The notes: generated from the letters alone by a model not told the origin. A stretch of 64,000 nt of DNA from Mycobacterium dioxanotrophicus (GCF_002157835.1 NZ_CP020809.1:5828001-5892000); one strand, 5' to 3'; shown: positions 26,987 through 36,266, numbered from the stretch's first letter. Numbers and translations are program-made.

Positions 26987-28108
26987 CTACGCGCCACCCA
27001 CACCCCAGTGCAGCACGCGTGAGGTCAGCAGCACCAGGCCGAGCGAGACCACGGCGACCACGACCAGCCCGATCACGGAGACGACGAGTGGACGCCACCC
27101 GGTGCGCGCGATCTGGCGGATGTCGGTGGACAGGCCCACCCCGGCGAAGGTCAGCAGGAACGCCCACTTGGAGATGTTCCCGACGTTGGTCAGCTGCCCC
27201 TTGCTCAGCAGGCCTGCCGTCGCCACCGCCGATACCGCGAGGAAGCCGAGCACGAATTTGGGGAACTTCTCCCACACGAACGCGGCCTTGGCCCGCAGGC
27301 CGGGAGCCAATTCGTCAGCCTCACCCTTGGACGCCCAGTACAGCGCGAAGCCGAGCACCACGAAACCGATCAACGCGTTGCGCACCGACTTGACGAGCAC
27401 CGCGATCTTGCCGGCCTCATCGGAGAACAGGTAGCCGGTGGCGGTGGTCTCGGCGGTGTTGTCGACCGCGAGGCCCGCCCAGAGGCCGAACTCGTGATCG
27501 GTGAGCCCGATCGCATGCCCCAGTGGCGGCAGCGTGAACAGCGCCACGGCGCCGAGCGCGAGGATCGCCGCGATGGCGTAGCTGACGTCGGAGTTGCGGG
27601 CACGGATGGCGCCCTTGGACGCGATGATGGCCGATACCCCGCAGATCGAGGTACCGATGGCCAGCAGGGAGCCGAGCTTGCCGGACAGCCCGAACAGGCG
27701 CGCGGCGAGGATGATGATGGTGCCGGCCACGGTCATGTCGACCAGGATCTGCACGAGGCTCGTGGCGCCGAGCTTGAGCACGTCGCCGAGCACGAACCTG
27801 GATCCGAGCGCGACGATGCCGACCTTGAGCCAGAACTGGTAAGTCAGCACCCCGGGACGGAAAATCCGGTGCAGGCCAACGGTATTGGTGATCACCAGGC
27901 CGATGAGGATGGCCCACAGGACATATTCGATGTCGGGCACGCGCCAGTGCTGATGTTTAGCCAGGGCCAGCCAGCCCACCTCGGCGTATTTGCCTGCCAC
28001 CCCTACCGCGACGAGCAGCAGCAGGCCGGGCAGGTAGTCGAGGGGACGCCTGCTGGTGAAATCCGACGCCGACTCCTCGGCGACGTCACGATCGGCAACA
28101 GTGCTCAT
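26987..28108 (-). CDS. YeiH/PSIH-family putative sulfate exporter (UPF0324)
   Basis: A 373-aa polytopic membrane protein with about ten hydrophobic helices. The family core motifs [19 protein letters not shown] and [21 protein letters not shown] are clear. Members are annotated as putative sulfate exporters, though transport has rarely been shown. It lies downstream of an arylsulfatase, its activating enzyme and a 48-aa membrane protein, all on the same strand, so export of sulfate released from sulfate esters is a reasonable inference. GGGA precedes the ATG. The next gene downstream on the strand is rplN. Confidence 0.85.
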   Translation of the reverse strand: MSTVADRDVAEESASDFTSRRPLDYLPGLLLLVAVGVAGKYAEVGWLALAKHQHWRVPDIEYVLWAILIGLVITNTVGLHRIFRPGVLTYQFWLKVGIVALGSRFVLGDVLKLGATSLVQILVDMTVAGTIIILAARLFGLSGKLGSLLAIGTSICGVSAIIASKGAIRARNSDVSYAIAAILALGAVALFTLPPLGHAIGLTDHEFGLWAGLAVDNTAETTATGYLFSDEAGKIAVLVKSVRNALIGFVVLGFALYWASKGEADELAPGLRAKAAFVWEKFPKFVLGFLAVSAVATAGLLSKGQLTNVGNISKWAFLLTFAGVGLSTDIRQIARTGWRPLVVSVIGLVVVAVVSLGLVLLTSRVLHWGVGGA

Positions 28109-28142
28109 AGTTGTCTCCCGTCGGTTCGCTCGCCTCGGCCTC

Positions 28143-28289
28143 TCACCACGGGATCTTCGGCAGCACTCCGGCCACCGCGAGTGCGGTCACCGCGAGGCCG
28201 AGAATCGTTGCCCACCAGTCGGACCCGATGCGGGCCAACAGTCCCCGCTCGGGTACCGCAGCGTTGTCTGCGGGTGTTCCCTCTGTCAC
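28143..28289 (-). CDS. Small single-span membrane protein (48 aa)
   Basis: The frame from GTG 28289 encodes 48 aa. A polar N terminus ([15 protein letters not shown]) is followed by one hydrophobic helix ([19 protein letters not shown]) and KIPW. GAGGAGC lies 7 bp upstream of the GTG. It ends 34 bp before the YeiH-like transporter on the same strand, so it could be an accessory subunit of that transporter. I do not recognise a family. The good ribosome site, the clean transmembrane helix and the spacing are the evidence. Confidence 0.65.
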   Translation of the reverse strand: MTEGTPADNAAVPERGLLARIGSDWWATILGLAVTALAVAGVLPKIPW

Positions 28290-28437
28290 CGTGCGCTCCT
28301 CCGTGTCGGACTGTCGGCACGTGGCCGACGCCGGCTCATCCTGGCGCGCGGGTGCGTACGGGCCTACATATCGGATCGCGGTGAATCTAGGCAGGGCCAC
28401 GCCCCCAGGCTGATCTTTGCTCCTCGCGTGCGCGTGC

Positions 28438-28497
28438 CGTGAGTGTGAACCTGCTGCGATTCTCGGGCCGTTTTTTCGCAGAGGATTCAGTTTCGCG
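28438..28497. repeat. Family B palindromic intergenic element, copy 2
   Basis: Arms GTGAACCTGCTGCGA (28445-28459) and TCGCAGAGGATTCAG (28476-28490) are imperfect reverse complements with a 16-bp loop, the same 46-bp span as the copy at 22170-22215. The right arm overlaps the last codons and stop of the FGE gene. A run of six T lies in the loop edge. Confidence 0.65.
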
Positions 28498-29365
28498 AAG
28501 CGACGCACCGGAAACCGATGTGCGTCGTCGAACTGTCCTGGGATTGCGGTGAGCGCGCCGCGGGCCGGTAGCGGTGGCAGTACTCCGGCGCGCACAGATG
28601 TGACCCGCCTTTGAGGGTCTGGTTGACGCTGGGATCCGCATCCGCCGGTGGGCAGCATGCGGGCTGGGCCGCGCCGGGCTGGTGATGGGCCGAGAACCGC
28701 GTCGACGTCCACTCCCAGACGTTGCCGATCATGTCGTAGAGGCCGAAGTCGTTGGCGGGGAAGGAACCCACCGGTGACGTGCCGGTCCAGCCCAGCGCGC
28801 CGTCGTTGCGGTACGGGAACCGGCCCTGCCAGGTGTTGGCCATCAACTGACCGTCGGGCATGACATCGTCGCCCCAGGCGTATACGGTGTCGGCTCCCCC
28901 GCGGGCGGCGTACTCCCATTCGGCTTCGGTGGGCAGCCGCCGCCCGGCCCACGCGGCATAGGCCGCGGCGTCGGGATAGGCCACCTGAACGACCGGATGC
29001 TCAGGTTGGCCGGCGTCGCGGTCCGGCCCGAACGGGTACCGCCAGTCCGCGCCCGGCGCCCAGTCCCACCATTGCCGCCAGTCCCGCAGGTTCACCGGAC
29101 CCGCGGTCGGCCGGAACACCAGCGCACCGGGTAACAGATCTTGTTGGGCCACACCGGGATACAACGCTGGGTCCAATGGCCGTTCGGCGATGGTCAGATA
29201 TCCAGTGTCGGCGACGAACTCGGCGAACTGCGCGTTGGTGACGGGGTACTTCTCGATCGCGAACGACGCGACCGTCGCGGTGTGCACCGGGGCCTCTTCC
29301 GGGTAGAAGCGCGTCGAACCCATGCGGAACGCTCCCCCGGGCAGTTCGACAAGTTCGGTCAGCAT
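28487..29365 (-). CDS. Formylglycine-generating enzyme (sulfatase activator)
   Basis: A 292-aa protein of the FGE/SUMF1 family. It converts the active-site cysteine of sulfatases to formylglycine using oxygen and copper. The two catalytic cysteines are Cys258 and Cys263 in GGSHLCAPEYCHRYRPAAR, five apart as in characterised FGEs, followed by the GFRC tail. GRRLPTEAEWEYAARGG and MIGNVWEWTS are family signatures. It starts at ATG 29365, 26 bp after the arylsulfatase stop; the open frame continues upstream over the sulfatase gene without homology. M. tuberculosis has the same gene pair at the same ribosomal junction (Rv0711/Rv0712). Confidence 0.95.
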   Translation of the reverse strand: MLTELVELPGGAFRMGSTRFYPEEAPVHTATVASFAIEKYPVTNAQFAEFVADTGYLTIAERPLDPALYPGVAQQDLLPGALVFRPTAGPVNLRDWRQWWDWAPGADWRYPFGPDRDAGQPEHPVVQVAYPDAAAYAAWAGRRLPTEAEWEYAARGGADTVYAWGDDVMPDGQLMANTWQGRFPYRNDGALGWTGTSPVGSFPANDFGLYDMIGNVWEWTSTRFSAHHQPGAAQPACCPPADADPSVNQTLKGGSHLCAPEYCHRYRPAARSPQSQDSSTTHIGFRCVASRN

Positions 29366-29391
29366 GCGATCAGGGTAGGCGCGCCGATGGC

Positions 29392-31743
29392 TCAGTCCTT
29401 GCAGAAGGCCAGGGCCAGGGTGGCTTCGACGTCCTCGTACGGTTCCCCGGACAGATCGACGGTGACCCGGGCGATGGTTCCGCCGGTGAACCCGAACTGA
29501 CCGCGATAGTTCTTCGACACCGCCGAACCGGTGTTGCGCCCGATGCAGATGCCACCCCCGGCGAGCGCGAACATGCCCGGGTGGGTGCGCATGGCAGGCA
29601 GTTCGGCCACCGCGACGTCGTCGATGAACAACGCCGTGTCGCCCAGCGGTGTGTGACTGTTCTCGACCGTGCCGGTGCGGGCGTACCGCACGCCGAAGAT
29701 GTGCCTTCCCAACGGGATCGGGTCCGGCGATACCAGGTGCTGCTCGATCTCGCCGAGGAAGTTGTAGACGTAGTGCAGTCGCCCGTCGGCGACGTAGAGA
29801 ACATGTCCGCCGTGCGCACCACCCTGCTTGAACAGCACCCCCTGGGCGTCGGGGTGCTCGACAGTCAGCTCGACCAACACCTTGAACGACTGCCCACGCA
29901 GTTCGGCGGCTGCGCCGAGACCGACTTCGGCCGTGTTCGGGTAGTAGGTGTAGGTCGACCGGGCACCCGCCAGGTATGGGCGCCAGCGCGTCATCGTCTC
30001 CAGGATGTTCAGATCGGCCAGCGGCAGCCCGTTGTACTTGCCGGCTTCGGCGAACCACAGCGCCTTGAGTTCTTCGAGTTTGTCCGGCTGTTCGGCGGCC
30101 AGGTCGTGGCATTGGCTGCGGTCGGATTCGATGTGGAAGAGCTCCCAGCGGTCGGCGTCGAAATGGGACCAGCCGGCCGGCGTCGCGGCGTGCACGGTGT
30201 TGGCGAACCAGCCCTTGTTCCAGATGCCGCGGGTGCCGAGCATGGTGTAGAACTGCGTCTCCTTGCCCGTCGGTGCGGTCGGATTATCCAGCGCCACTTT
30301 GAAACTGACACCGTCCAGCGGCTTCTGCGCAACTCCCCGAACGGTCGCCGGCGGGGTGATGTCGAGCAGGTCGTACACCGTGGGGGTGATGTCGCAGACG
30401 CTCACGTAATTGTCGCGGACCTCGCCGTGCGCGGCAATCCCGTTGGGCCACGAGATGATTGCGGTGTCGGCGATGCCGCCCTCGTGGGAGGCATAGCGCT
30501 TGAACAACTTGTACGGCGTGTTGAACGCCATCGCCCAGCCGATCGGATAGTGATTGTAGGTGTCCGGTGAGCCCAGCCGGTCGATGAACTTGAGCCCTTC
30601 CTCGGCGGTGTCGATGTAGCCGTTGAAGAACTTGGTCTCGTTGACCGATCCGTTCGGTCCGCCTTCACCGCTGGCACCGTTATCGGAGATCACCACGATC
30701 ACGGTGTTGTCGAGTTGACCCGATTCGTCGAGGTAGTCCAGGATGCGCCCGATCTGGGCGTCGGTGTAGGACAGGAAGCCGGCGAACACCTCGGCCATCC
30801 GGCTGAACAGTCGCTTCTCGTCGTCGTTGAGGGTGTCCCACGGTCGCACCGTGTCCTGCACCGGCCACGGTTCACCGTTGGGGCCCTTGACATCTGCGTA
30901 GGGATTGACCGGCGAGAGCTCGGTGTCGGATGGAACGATGCCGAGGCGTTTCTGGTTCTCCAGCACGATCTCGCGGTAGCGCTCGTAGCCCATGTCGAAG
31001 CGCCCCGCATAGTGGTCGGCCCACTCCTTGAACACGTGATGCGGGGCATGACCCGCTCCGGGGCACAGGTAGGTGAACCAGGGCTTGTCCGGGGCGATCA
31101 CCTTGGAGTCGCGGATGAACTCAATAGTCTTGTCGGCGAGATCCTTCGAGAGGTGATAGCCCTCCTCGGGCGTGGCCGGCGGATCGACAGGATGGTTGTC
31201 GTACACCAGATCGGGGTACCACTGATCGGTTTCGCCGCCCATGAATCCGTAGAACCGTTCGAAACCGCGCGAGCACGGCCAATGCCGTTTGGTGGCAGCT
31301 AGATTCGATTCTTCCAGCGGCGTCAGGTGCCACTTGCCCACGCAGTAGGTGTTGTACCCGTTCTCGGTGAGCACCTCCGACAGCAGTGCGGTGTCGAACG
31401 GAATCCGCCCGTTGCAGTTGGGAAAGCCGTCGGTGAACTCCTCGATGGTGGCCATCCCGACGGTGGTGGCGTTGCGGCCGGTGAGCAGGGACGCCCGGGT
31501 CGGTGAACACAGCGCGGTGGTGTGGAACTGCGAGAGCCGGACGCCGCGCTCGGCGATGCGGCTCATCGCGGGCATGTCCACCAGCCCACCGAAACAATCC
31601 CAGGTCGCGATGCCCGTGTCGTCCCACACCAGATACAGCACGTTGGGGGCGTTCTCATCGGCGGTTGGCGCGGCATACGGCCCCCAGTCGGGTTCGGAGT
31701 CCCGGATGTCCAGTTCGATCTTGCCGTTGAAGTCGGTAGCCAT
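29392..31743 (-). CDS. atsA: Arylsulfatase (formylglycine type)
   Basis: A 783-aa sulfatase. The modification motif CSPTRASLLTGR holds Cys79, to be converted to formylglycine by the adjacent FGE. Metal and substrate residues are in WDDTG, YCVGKWHL, GAGHAPHH and ISDNGASGEGGPNGS. The C-terminal 200 residues form a beta-rich lectin-like domain (VLFKQGGAHGGHVLYVADG). The enzyme hydrolyses sulfate esters; no signal peptide is seen, so it probably acts in the cytoplasm. ATG 31743, with GTGAGG upstream, was preferred over GTG 31755. A close paralogue lies at 48135. It matches Rv0711 in position and architecture. Confidence 0.93.
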   Translation of the reverse strand: MATDFNGKIELDIRDSEPDWGPYAAPTADENAPNVLYLVWDDTGIATWDCFGGLVDMPAMSRIAERGVRLSQFHTTALCSPTRASLLTGRNATTVGMATIEEFTDGFPNCNGRIPFDTALLSEVLTENGYNTYCVGKWHLTPLEESNLAATKRHWPCSRGFERFYGFMGGETDQWYPDLVYDNHPVDPPATPEEGYHLSKDLADKTIEFIRDSKVIAPDKPWFTYLCPGAGHAPHHVFKEWADHYAGRFDMGYERYREIVLENQKRLGIVPSDTELSPVNPYADVKGPNGEPWPVQDTVRPWDTLNDDEKRLFSRMAEVFAGFLSYTDAQIGRILDYLDESGQLDNTVIVVISDNGASGEGGPNGSVNETKFFNGYIDTAEEGLKFIDRLGSPDTYNHYPIGWAMAFNTPYKLFKRYASHEGGIADTAIISWPNGIAAHGEVRDNYVSVCDITPTVYDLLDITPPATVRGVAQKPLDGVSFKVALDNPTAPTGKETQFYTMLGTRGIWNKGWFANTVHAATPAGWSHFDADRWELFHIESDRSQCHDLAAEQPDKLEELKALWFAEAGKYNGLPLADLNILETMTRWRPYLAGARSTYTYYPNTAEVGLGAAAELRGQSFKVLVELTVEHPDAQGVLFKQGGAHGGHVLYVADGRLHYVYNFLGEIEQHLVSPDPIPLGRHIFGVRYARTGTVENSHTPLGDTALFIDDVAVAELPAMRTHPGMFALAGGGICIGRNTGSAVSKNYRGQFGFTGGTIARVTVDLSGEPYEDVEATLALAFCKD

Positions 31744-31854
31744 GGCGAGCCTCACTCCCGGTTGGCGATACAGCGCCGATAAGGGCGATCGCCCGGAGAT
31801 TACACCCGGTCTCTGAGGGTTGCCGGCGAAACTGACGAGGCCGACAACCCGTTG

Positions 31855-33075
31855 TCAACCTCCAGAAGCCGCGGACGGGCACAAGGGATCACCGGTGTCG
31901 GTTCGTGCCTCGGGTTGTCCGGCAAGACCGCGCAGCGGACCGGTCAACCGGGCGGCGATCGGGCTGCACGCGGCGACGACCGCCAGTACCACCGCCACGA
32001 CGATCGGACCGGCGGCGCCGTGCGTGTCGGCCGCTACACCGGCGATGGCGGTGCCGGCCGCACCGCCCACCAGCGCGGCGCTGTTGAGCCAGCCGAACGC
32101 CTCCGTGGCCGCATGGTCGGCGATCTCGGCGGACACCATGATGTACAACGCGGACATTGCCGGCGCAAAGCCCAAGCCGGACACGAACAATGCACAGAAC
32201 TGAAGTGCGAGACTGTCGATGACGCCGAACACGGCGGTGCCGAGCGCCACGATCGCCAATGCGGCCACCAGGCCCACAAGCCCAAATCGCCGGTGTCCGA
32301 ACGCCAAACCTCCGATGACCGATCCCACGCTGGCCACCGCGACCGCGAGACCGGCCGTGATGCCGGTGCGGCCCAGCAGCGCGACGATACCGACTTCCAG
32401 AGCCATGTACGACGCGACCATCGTCAGGCTGGCGACCATGGCGAGAATGACCGTGCGGTTGGCCATCACCCGGCCGAATCCCGACGATCTTGGCGTCACC
32501 GGCAGGCGAAGATGCTTGGCACTGAGCAGAAACCAGCCGGTCCCGACAACAGTGACGACCGCGGATACGACCAGAGGGATGACCGTGGAAAGGGTGGACG
32601 CGAGGAACGTGGCGGCCACCGGGCCGATGACCCAGATCAGTTCTTGCGCAGTGGTGTCGAGTGCGAACAACACCCGAACCGCGTCACGGGCAACCAGTTG
32701 TGGGTAGAGCGCCCGAACCACCGGCATCAACGGCGGCACGGTGGCGCCGATGAGCAACCCGAGCACCATCAACAGCGCCACGGAGGCACCGGCGAACGCG
32801 AGCGCCAACATCGCCGCGCCGTTCGCCAGGGCCGCGACGACAAGCGTCGCCACCATGGCGCGTCCGGCGATCCGGGCGGTGACGGGCATGGCCAGCGCCT
32901 CCCCCACACTGACACCTGCGACCACGGCCCCGGCCTGCGCATAGGACCCGCTGATGGCCTGAACGTGGAGCAGGATCGCGAGGTTGAGCATGCCGAGCGG
33001 CAAGCGGGCGAACAGCTGGGAGGCAGTCATGTTCAACACGCCCGGCATCAGGACCACGTCGCGATACGCCCGCAT
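31855..33075 (-). CDS. MFS transporter
   Basis: A 406-aa protein with about twelve transmembrane helices in two halves, normal for the major facilitator superfamily. GLLIGATVPPLMPVVRALYP and SVGSVIGGLAFGHRRFG are in loops typical of drug or metabolite efflux members. The start ATG 33075 has GGGAG 6 bp upstream; a longer frame exists but lacks a ribosome site. It is divergent from a TetR gene, with a palindromic operator in between, so it is most likely an efflux pump repressed by that regulator. The substrate is unknown. Confidence 0.83.
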   Translation of the reverse strand: MRAYRDVVLMPGVLNMTASQLFARLPLGMLNLAILLHVQAISGSYAQAGAVVAGVSVGEALAMPVTARIAGRAMVATLVVAALANGAAMLALAFAGASVALLMVLGLLIGATVPPLMPVVRALYPQLVARDAVRVLFALDTTAQELIWVIGPVAATFLASTLSTVIPLVVSAVVTVVGTGWFLLSAKHLRLPVTPRSSGFGRVMANRTVILAMVASLTMVASYMALEVGIVALLGRTGITAGLAVAVASVGSVIGGLAFGHRRFGLVGLVAALAIVALGTAVFGVIDSLALQFCALFVSGLGFAPAMSALYIMVSAEIADHAATEAFGWLNSAALVGGAAGTAIAGVAADTHGAAGPIVVAVVLAVVAACSPIAARLTGPLRGLAGQPEARTDTGDPLCPSAASGG

Positions 33076-33116
33076 CACCAACTCCCTCACTTGACCACCG
33101 TGACGGGACATCACTA

Positions 33117-33132
33117 TACCGTCCAGACGGTA
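33117..33132. promoter_or_regulatory. TetR operator between the MFS gene and its regulator
   Basis: TACCGTCCAGACGGTA has 7-bp exact arms around CA, and the symmetry continues outward with one mismatch (33113-33136). It lies in the 87-bp divergent gap, 42 bp from the MFS start and about 30 bp from the TetR start. Confidence 0.75.
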
Positions 33133-33162
33133 CAGTAAATGCCGCTGTCGTAAGCTCTGGGA

Positions 33163-33714
33163 ATGGCTTCGTCGCGGGACCGCATCCTCGACGCCTATGA
33201 GGACCTTCTTGCCGTCGAAGGCGAGCGCTACGCCACTCTCGACGCGGTGGCCGCAAAGGCGGGTGTGTCAAAAGGCGGCCTGCTGTACCACTTCCCGTCG
33301 AAGGACCGCCTCGCCGGCGCAGTGTGCGATCGTCTGCTCGCCCTGGCCGCCGAAGACGTACAACGGATGCGCACCGCCCCGGAGGGTCCGGCCCGCTATT
33401 ACATCCGCACATCGCATTACGCGGGCACGCCGCTGGACCGGGCCGTGGTTGCGGTGTCCCGGCTGCAGCAGGCCGGTGATGATCGCGCTCGCACCGTCAT
33501 CGAGACGGTGTCGGCCGACTGGCTCAACGTCCTGCATGAGACGCTCGGCGACCGCAACGTGGCCCGCGCGGTGAAACTGATGGGCGACGGTCTCTACTTC
33601 AGCGCCTTGCATCGCGCCCTCGGTGGTCACCTGGCCGCCACCGAGCAGGACGACGGGTTGCTGGCCGTGATCGATCAGATCACGGCCGGCTCAACCGCGC
33701 CGATCGATCAGTGA
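33163..33714 (+). CDS. TetR-family repressor
   Basis: A 183-aa protein with an N-terminal helix-turn-helix (TLDAVAAKAGVSKGGLLYHF, about 25-44, then PSKDRLAGAV) and an all-helical ligand domain. TAAGCT followed 6 bp later by the ATG suggests a leaderless transcript. The palindrome at 33117-33132 and divergence from the MFS gene indicate it represses that pump and itself. Its 3' end overlaps the convergent DUF2306 gene by 35 bp. Confidence 0.85.
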   Translation: MASSRDRILDAYEDLLAVEGERYATLDAVAAKAGVSKGGLLYHFPSKDRLAGAVCDRLLALAAEDVQRMRTAPEGPARYYIRTSHYAGTPLDRAVVAVSRLQQAGDDRARTVIETVSADWLNVLHETLGDRNVARAVKLMGDGLYFSALHRALGGHLAATEQDDGLLAVIDQITAGSTAPIDQ

Positions 33715-34351
33715 TCGCCACCGGCTGCCGCCGCAGCCACACCCGCAGCGCCAGCAGCGGTATCGTCCAGCCCAACCAAGCGCCCACGCCCGCGACCAGC
33801 CAGACATATTTCTCCTCGTTGCCACCGAAGACGCTGTCGCGCAACGGTTCCAAGCAGACGTAGAGCACGGGCGTCCAAATTCTGTTGGTGATGATCGAGA
33901 ATGCCAGCGTCGCACTGCTCAACATTTGGCGGCGGTGCACCGTGTACCGACGCTGCCGCGCAGCGATGAAACCGTCGACGGTGAACCAGAGCCACAGCGC
34001 CGCGAGGGCGACGTCGCTGACCGCCAGGATCGGGCCGAACGGCGTCGCGGCGCCGATCACTATGGCGCATACGGCAGCCGGAATCGCCGTCGCGACGTAG
34101 ACGCGTCCGGTTCGGCGGTGCACCTTCGGGTGACGACGCCGCAGCCCCGGCCAGATCTGGCCCACCGCGCACACCATCGCCACACCGGCGAGCAATACAT
34201 GCGCGACCAGGAGCGGGTAATGCAGCCCGAAGGTGGACGGCACGCGCGTGCCTCCGGACAGATACGGCGGTAGCGAATACGCCAGAAATCCCGCCACGAT
34301 CACTGCCAGCGCCGTGGCGAACCGCGTCGAGAAGGGCGATGCGTATGTCAT
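33680..34351 (-). CDS. DUF2306-type integral membrane protein
   Basis: A 223-aa protein with about six to seven transmembrane helices. HPKVHRRTGRVYVATAIPAA and RRYTVHRRQMLSSATLAFSIITNR, with histidines at helix ends, match the DUF2306 family. Conserved histidines suggest a heme or metal role, but no function is established. The start ATG 34351 lies inside a palindrome, and a second palindrome follows. It is divergent from a TetR gene that probably controls it. Confidence 0.75.
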   Translation of the reverse strand: MTYASPFSTRFATALAVIVAGFLAYSLPPYLSGGTRVPSTFGLHYPLLVAHVLLAGVAMVCAVGQIWPGLRRRHPKVHRRTGRVYVATAIPAAVCAIVIGAATPFGPILAVSDVALAALWLWFTVDGFIAARQRRYTVHRRQMLSSATLAFSIITNRIWTPVLYVCLEPLRDSVFGGNEEKYVWLVAGVGAWLGWTIPLLALRVWLRRQPVAITDRSARLSRP

Positions 34352-34374
34352 ACGCAAAAGCGTATTGCATACGC
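34341..34374. promoter_or_regulatory. Tandem TetR operators overlapping the DUF2306 start codon
   Basis: Two 15-bp palindromes stand side by side: GCGTATGTCATACGC (34341-34355) and GCGTATTGCATACGC (34360-34374), separated by AAAA, with centres 19 bp apart. The first contains the ATG of the DUF2306 gene. They lie 32-65 bp upstream of the divergent TetR start. Confidence 0.8.
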
Positions 34375-34405
34375 AACAGGATGTCACTGGCTACTCTGAG
34401 CGTTG

Positions 34406-35107
34406 ATGGCCGCCTCAGATCCCCCACTCCCCCGGGCGTTGCGCCTGCTCTGGCAACAGGACCCGACACCGCGCCGGTCACGTGGGCTGAGCCGGGAGGC
34501 GATCGTCGCGGCGGCGATCGAACTGGCCGACTCCGACGGGTTGGCAGCCCTGTCCATGGCACGGCTGGCGGAACGGCTCGGCTGCGGCACCATGTCGCTG
34601 TACCGGCACGTGGCCAACAAAGACGAACTGGTGACATTCATGCTCGCTGCCGGCCCCGGCCCGCCGCCGTCGCCGCCGCAGGGCACGGATTGGCGTGCCG
34701 CACTGACGAACTGGGCTCACGAGTTATGGGCTGTCTACCATCGCCACCCTTGGATCCTGCAGACCGCTTCCGCCGGACCGCCTGCCGATCCCGGACAGCT
34801 CGCATGGCTCGACGCCGGTCTGGCCGCGCTGTCCCGCACGGGCCTGACCGAACGCGAGAAGCTCACGGCCGTCATCGCCGTGCTGGTGTTCACACGGGGC
34901 TCGGCGGCGTTGGCCATCGAAGCGCGCGTGGTCGACGATCGTGCCTATCCGGCGCTACTACGCCGCCTGGTGGACCCGTCCCGGTTCCCCGCACTGGCAG
35001 CCGCCGTCGACGCCGGCGTGTTCGATCAGGCCGACGACGGACCGCTCACCGAATTCCATTCCGGCCTCGGCCAACTGCTCGACGGCATCGCCGCGCAGAC
35101 CCGCTGA
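34406..35107 (+). CDS. TetR/AcrR-family regulator (TetR_C type)
   Basis: A 233-aa regulator. The DNA-binding region is AALSMARLAERLGCGTMSLYRHV (helix-turn-helix about 47-70), followed by ANKDELVTFML. The C-terminal domain (DWRAALTNWAHELWAVYHRHPW) resembles the tetracycline-repressor C-terminal family. TACTCT lies 8 bp before the ATG and no clear ribosome site is present, so translation may be leaderless; TTG 34403 is an alternative start. It probably binds the paired palindromes at 34341-34374 and controls the DUF2306 gene. Confidence 0.82.
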   Translation: MAASDPPLPRALRLLWQQDPTPRRSRGLSREAIVAAAIELADSDGLAALSMARLAERLGCGTMSLYRHVANKDELVTFMLAAGPGPPPSPPQGTDWRAALTNWAHELWAVYHRHPWILQTASAGPPADPGQLAWLDAGLAALSRTGLTEREKLTAVIAVLVFTRGSAALAIEARVVDDRAYPALLRRLVDPSRFPALAAAVDAGVFDQADDGPLTEFHSGLGQLLDGIAAQTR

Positions 35108-35112
35108 TCGGC

Positions 35113-35826
35113 TTATCGGACATAAGTCCTCAGCCGCGCGGCAATGCCGTCGAGCAGGAGGTCCAGAGCCGGTTCACACCCGCTCCGTCGCATCGACTCG
35201 TCGAGTAGCCGACTGGTGGCGGCGATGTTCGGGTGCGTCTCGGCGGGCAGCCGGGCATAGGTGTCGCGCCACTTGCTGTCATCGCGCTGGCGATGTTCGG
35301 CGGGCAGCGCCTCGAACGCCGCGTCGAGTGCGGCGAACCCCAGCATCTGGTCGATGAAGGCGTGATACACGTCGACGGCTTCGGGCTCGGGGAATCCGGC
35401 CGCCCGTAGCAGCCCCAAAACCGTTTCGATGACCTGGATCTCGTAAGGGCCTCCGGTAACCCGGCTCGCCGCGAGCACCCCGGCCTGCGGGTGTTCGAGG
35501 TAGACGCGGTGCACGCGCAGCCCGAGTGCCCGCATATCCTCGCGCCACTGGCCGGTGGGTTCCCAACCCTCGACCACCCGTCGCAGCAGTTCGTCGGTGA
35601 TGGCCAGCACCACGTCTTCGATACCACGGAAGTAGCGGTACAGGGCGGTCGGATCGGCTCCCAGCGCGACGCCGAGGCGTCGGACGGTCAGACCGGCAGC
35701 GCCGTGGTACTGCAACACCCGCAACGCGGCCTCGACGATGACCTGCTCAGAGAGCAGCACACCCTGGTTCGTCTGGCGTCGTCGCCGCCGAGGCGACTCG
35801 GACTTCAATGTTCGGCCCATCCGCAC
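35113..35826 (-). CDS. TetR-family regulator
   Basis: A 237-aa protein. A basic N-terminal tail (SESPRRRRRQTNQG) is followed by the helix-turn-helix LTVRRLGVALGADPTALYRYF and a helical ligand domain (TETHPNIAAT-like region PAETHPNIAATSRLLDES). ATG 35826 and ATG 35820 are both possible starts. It is convergent with the previous TetR gene (5-bp gap). Upstream lies a 527-bp non-coding stretch without an obvious operator, so its targets are not evident. Confidence 0.8.
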   Translation of the reverse strand: MRMGRTLKSESPRRRRRQTNQGVLLSEQVIVEAALRVLQYHGAAGLTVRRLGVALGADPTALYRYFRGIEDVVLAITDELLRRVVEGWEPTGQWREDMRALGLRVHRVYLEHPQAGVLAASRVTGGPYEIQVIETVLGLLRAAGFPEPEAVDVYHAFIDQMLGFAALDAAFEALPAEHRQRDDSKWRDTYARLPAETHPNIAATSRLLDESMRRSGCEPALDLLLDGIAARLRTYVR

Positions 35827-36206
35827 CGCCCTCGCTTATGTCAACGCACTTGCTCCATTTTGCGCCGCTGCTGTGTCATGGCCCGCAACAAATCGCAATC
35901 GGAGGCCATATCACCGCCGCGCACCGCATCGAAACGAGGAGACACCGCAATGTCCGCTGCGCCGGACGGGCTCAGGTTCGGGAGGTCGCGGCGACCCTCG
36001 CCGGTGGATCGCGCGTCGATGCGGCGGCCGCCCGGTAGCGACACTGTTGCCGGCCAGCGGACATCGCGCATCAGGTTGGCGGTCGAGATAACCGGCCCAC
36101 ACGACATGGCTCACCGTTTTCGACCTGAGGGTCGCGCGGAAGCACCCGTGACAGCCCTGGCGTCAAACGCGTTGTGTTACTTCGTCCGAACCACACGTTA
36201 CGCCGT

Positions 36207-36235
36207 GGATTGCAGCCACCCAGTGGCTGCAATCC
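36207..36235. repeat. Strong hairpin, 13-bp perfect stem
   Basis: GGATTGCAGCCAC and GTGGCTGCAATCC pair exactly around a 3-nt loop. Neither strand has a following T-run, so ordinary intrinsic termination is not clear. It lies downstream of the cupin gene and upstream of a TetR gene. Confidence 0.6.
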
Positions 36236-36266
36236 GAGACGTAAGCACTGCGGCACCCACACCTAC

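Noticed and set aside
35841..36262. Short open frames in the 527-bp gap
   Set aside because: Frames of 60-90 codons on both strands overlap each other. They have no domain, and none has a convincing ribosome site.
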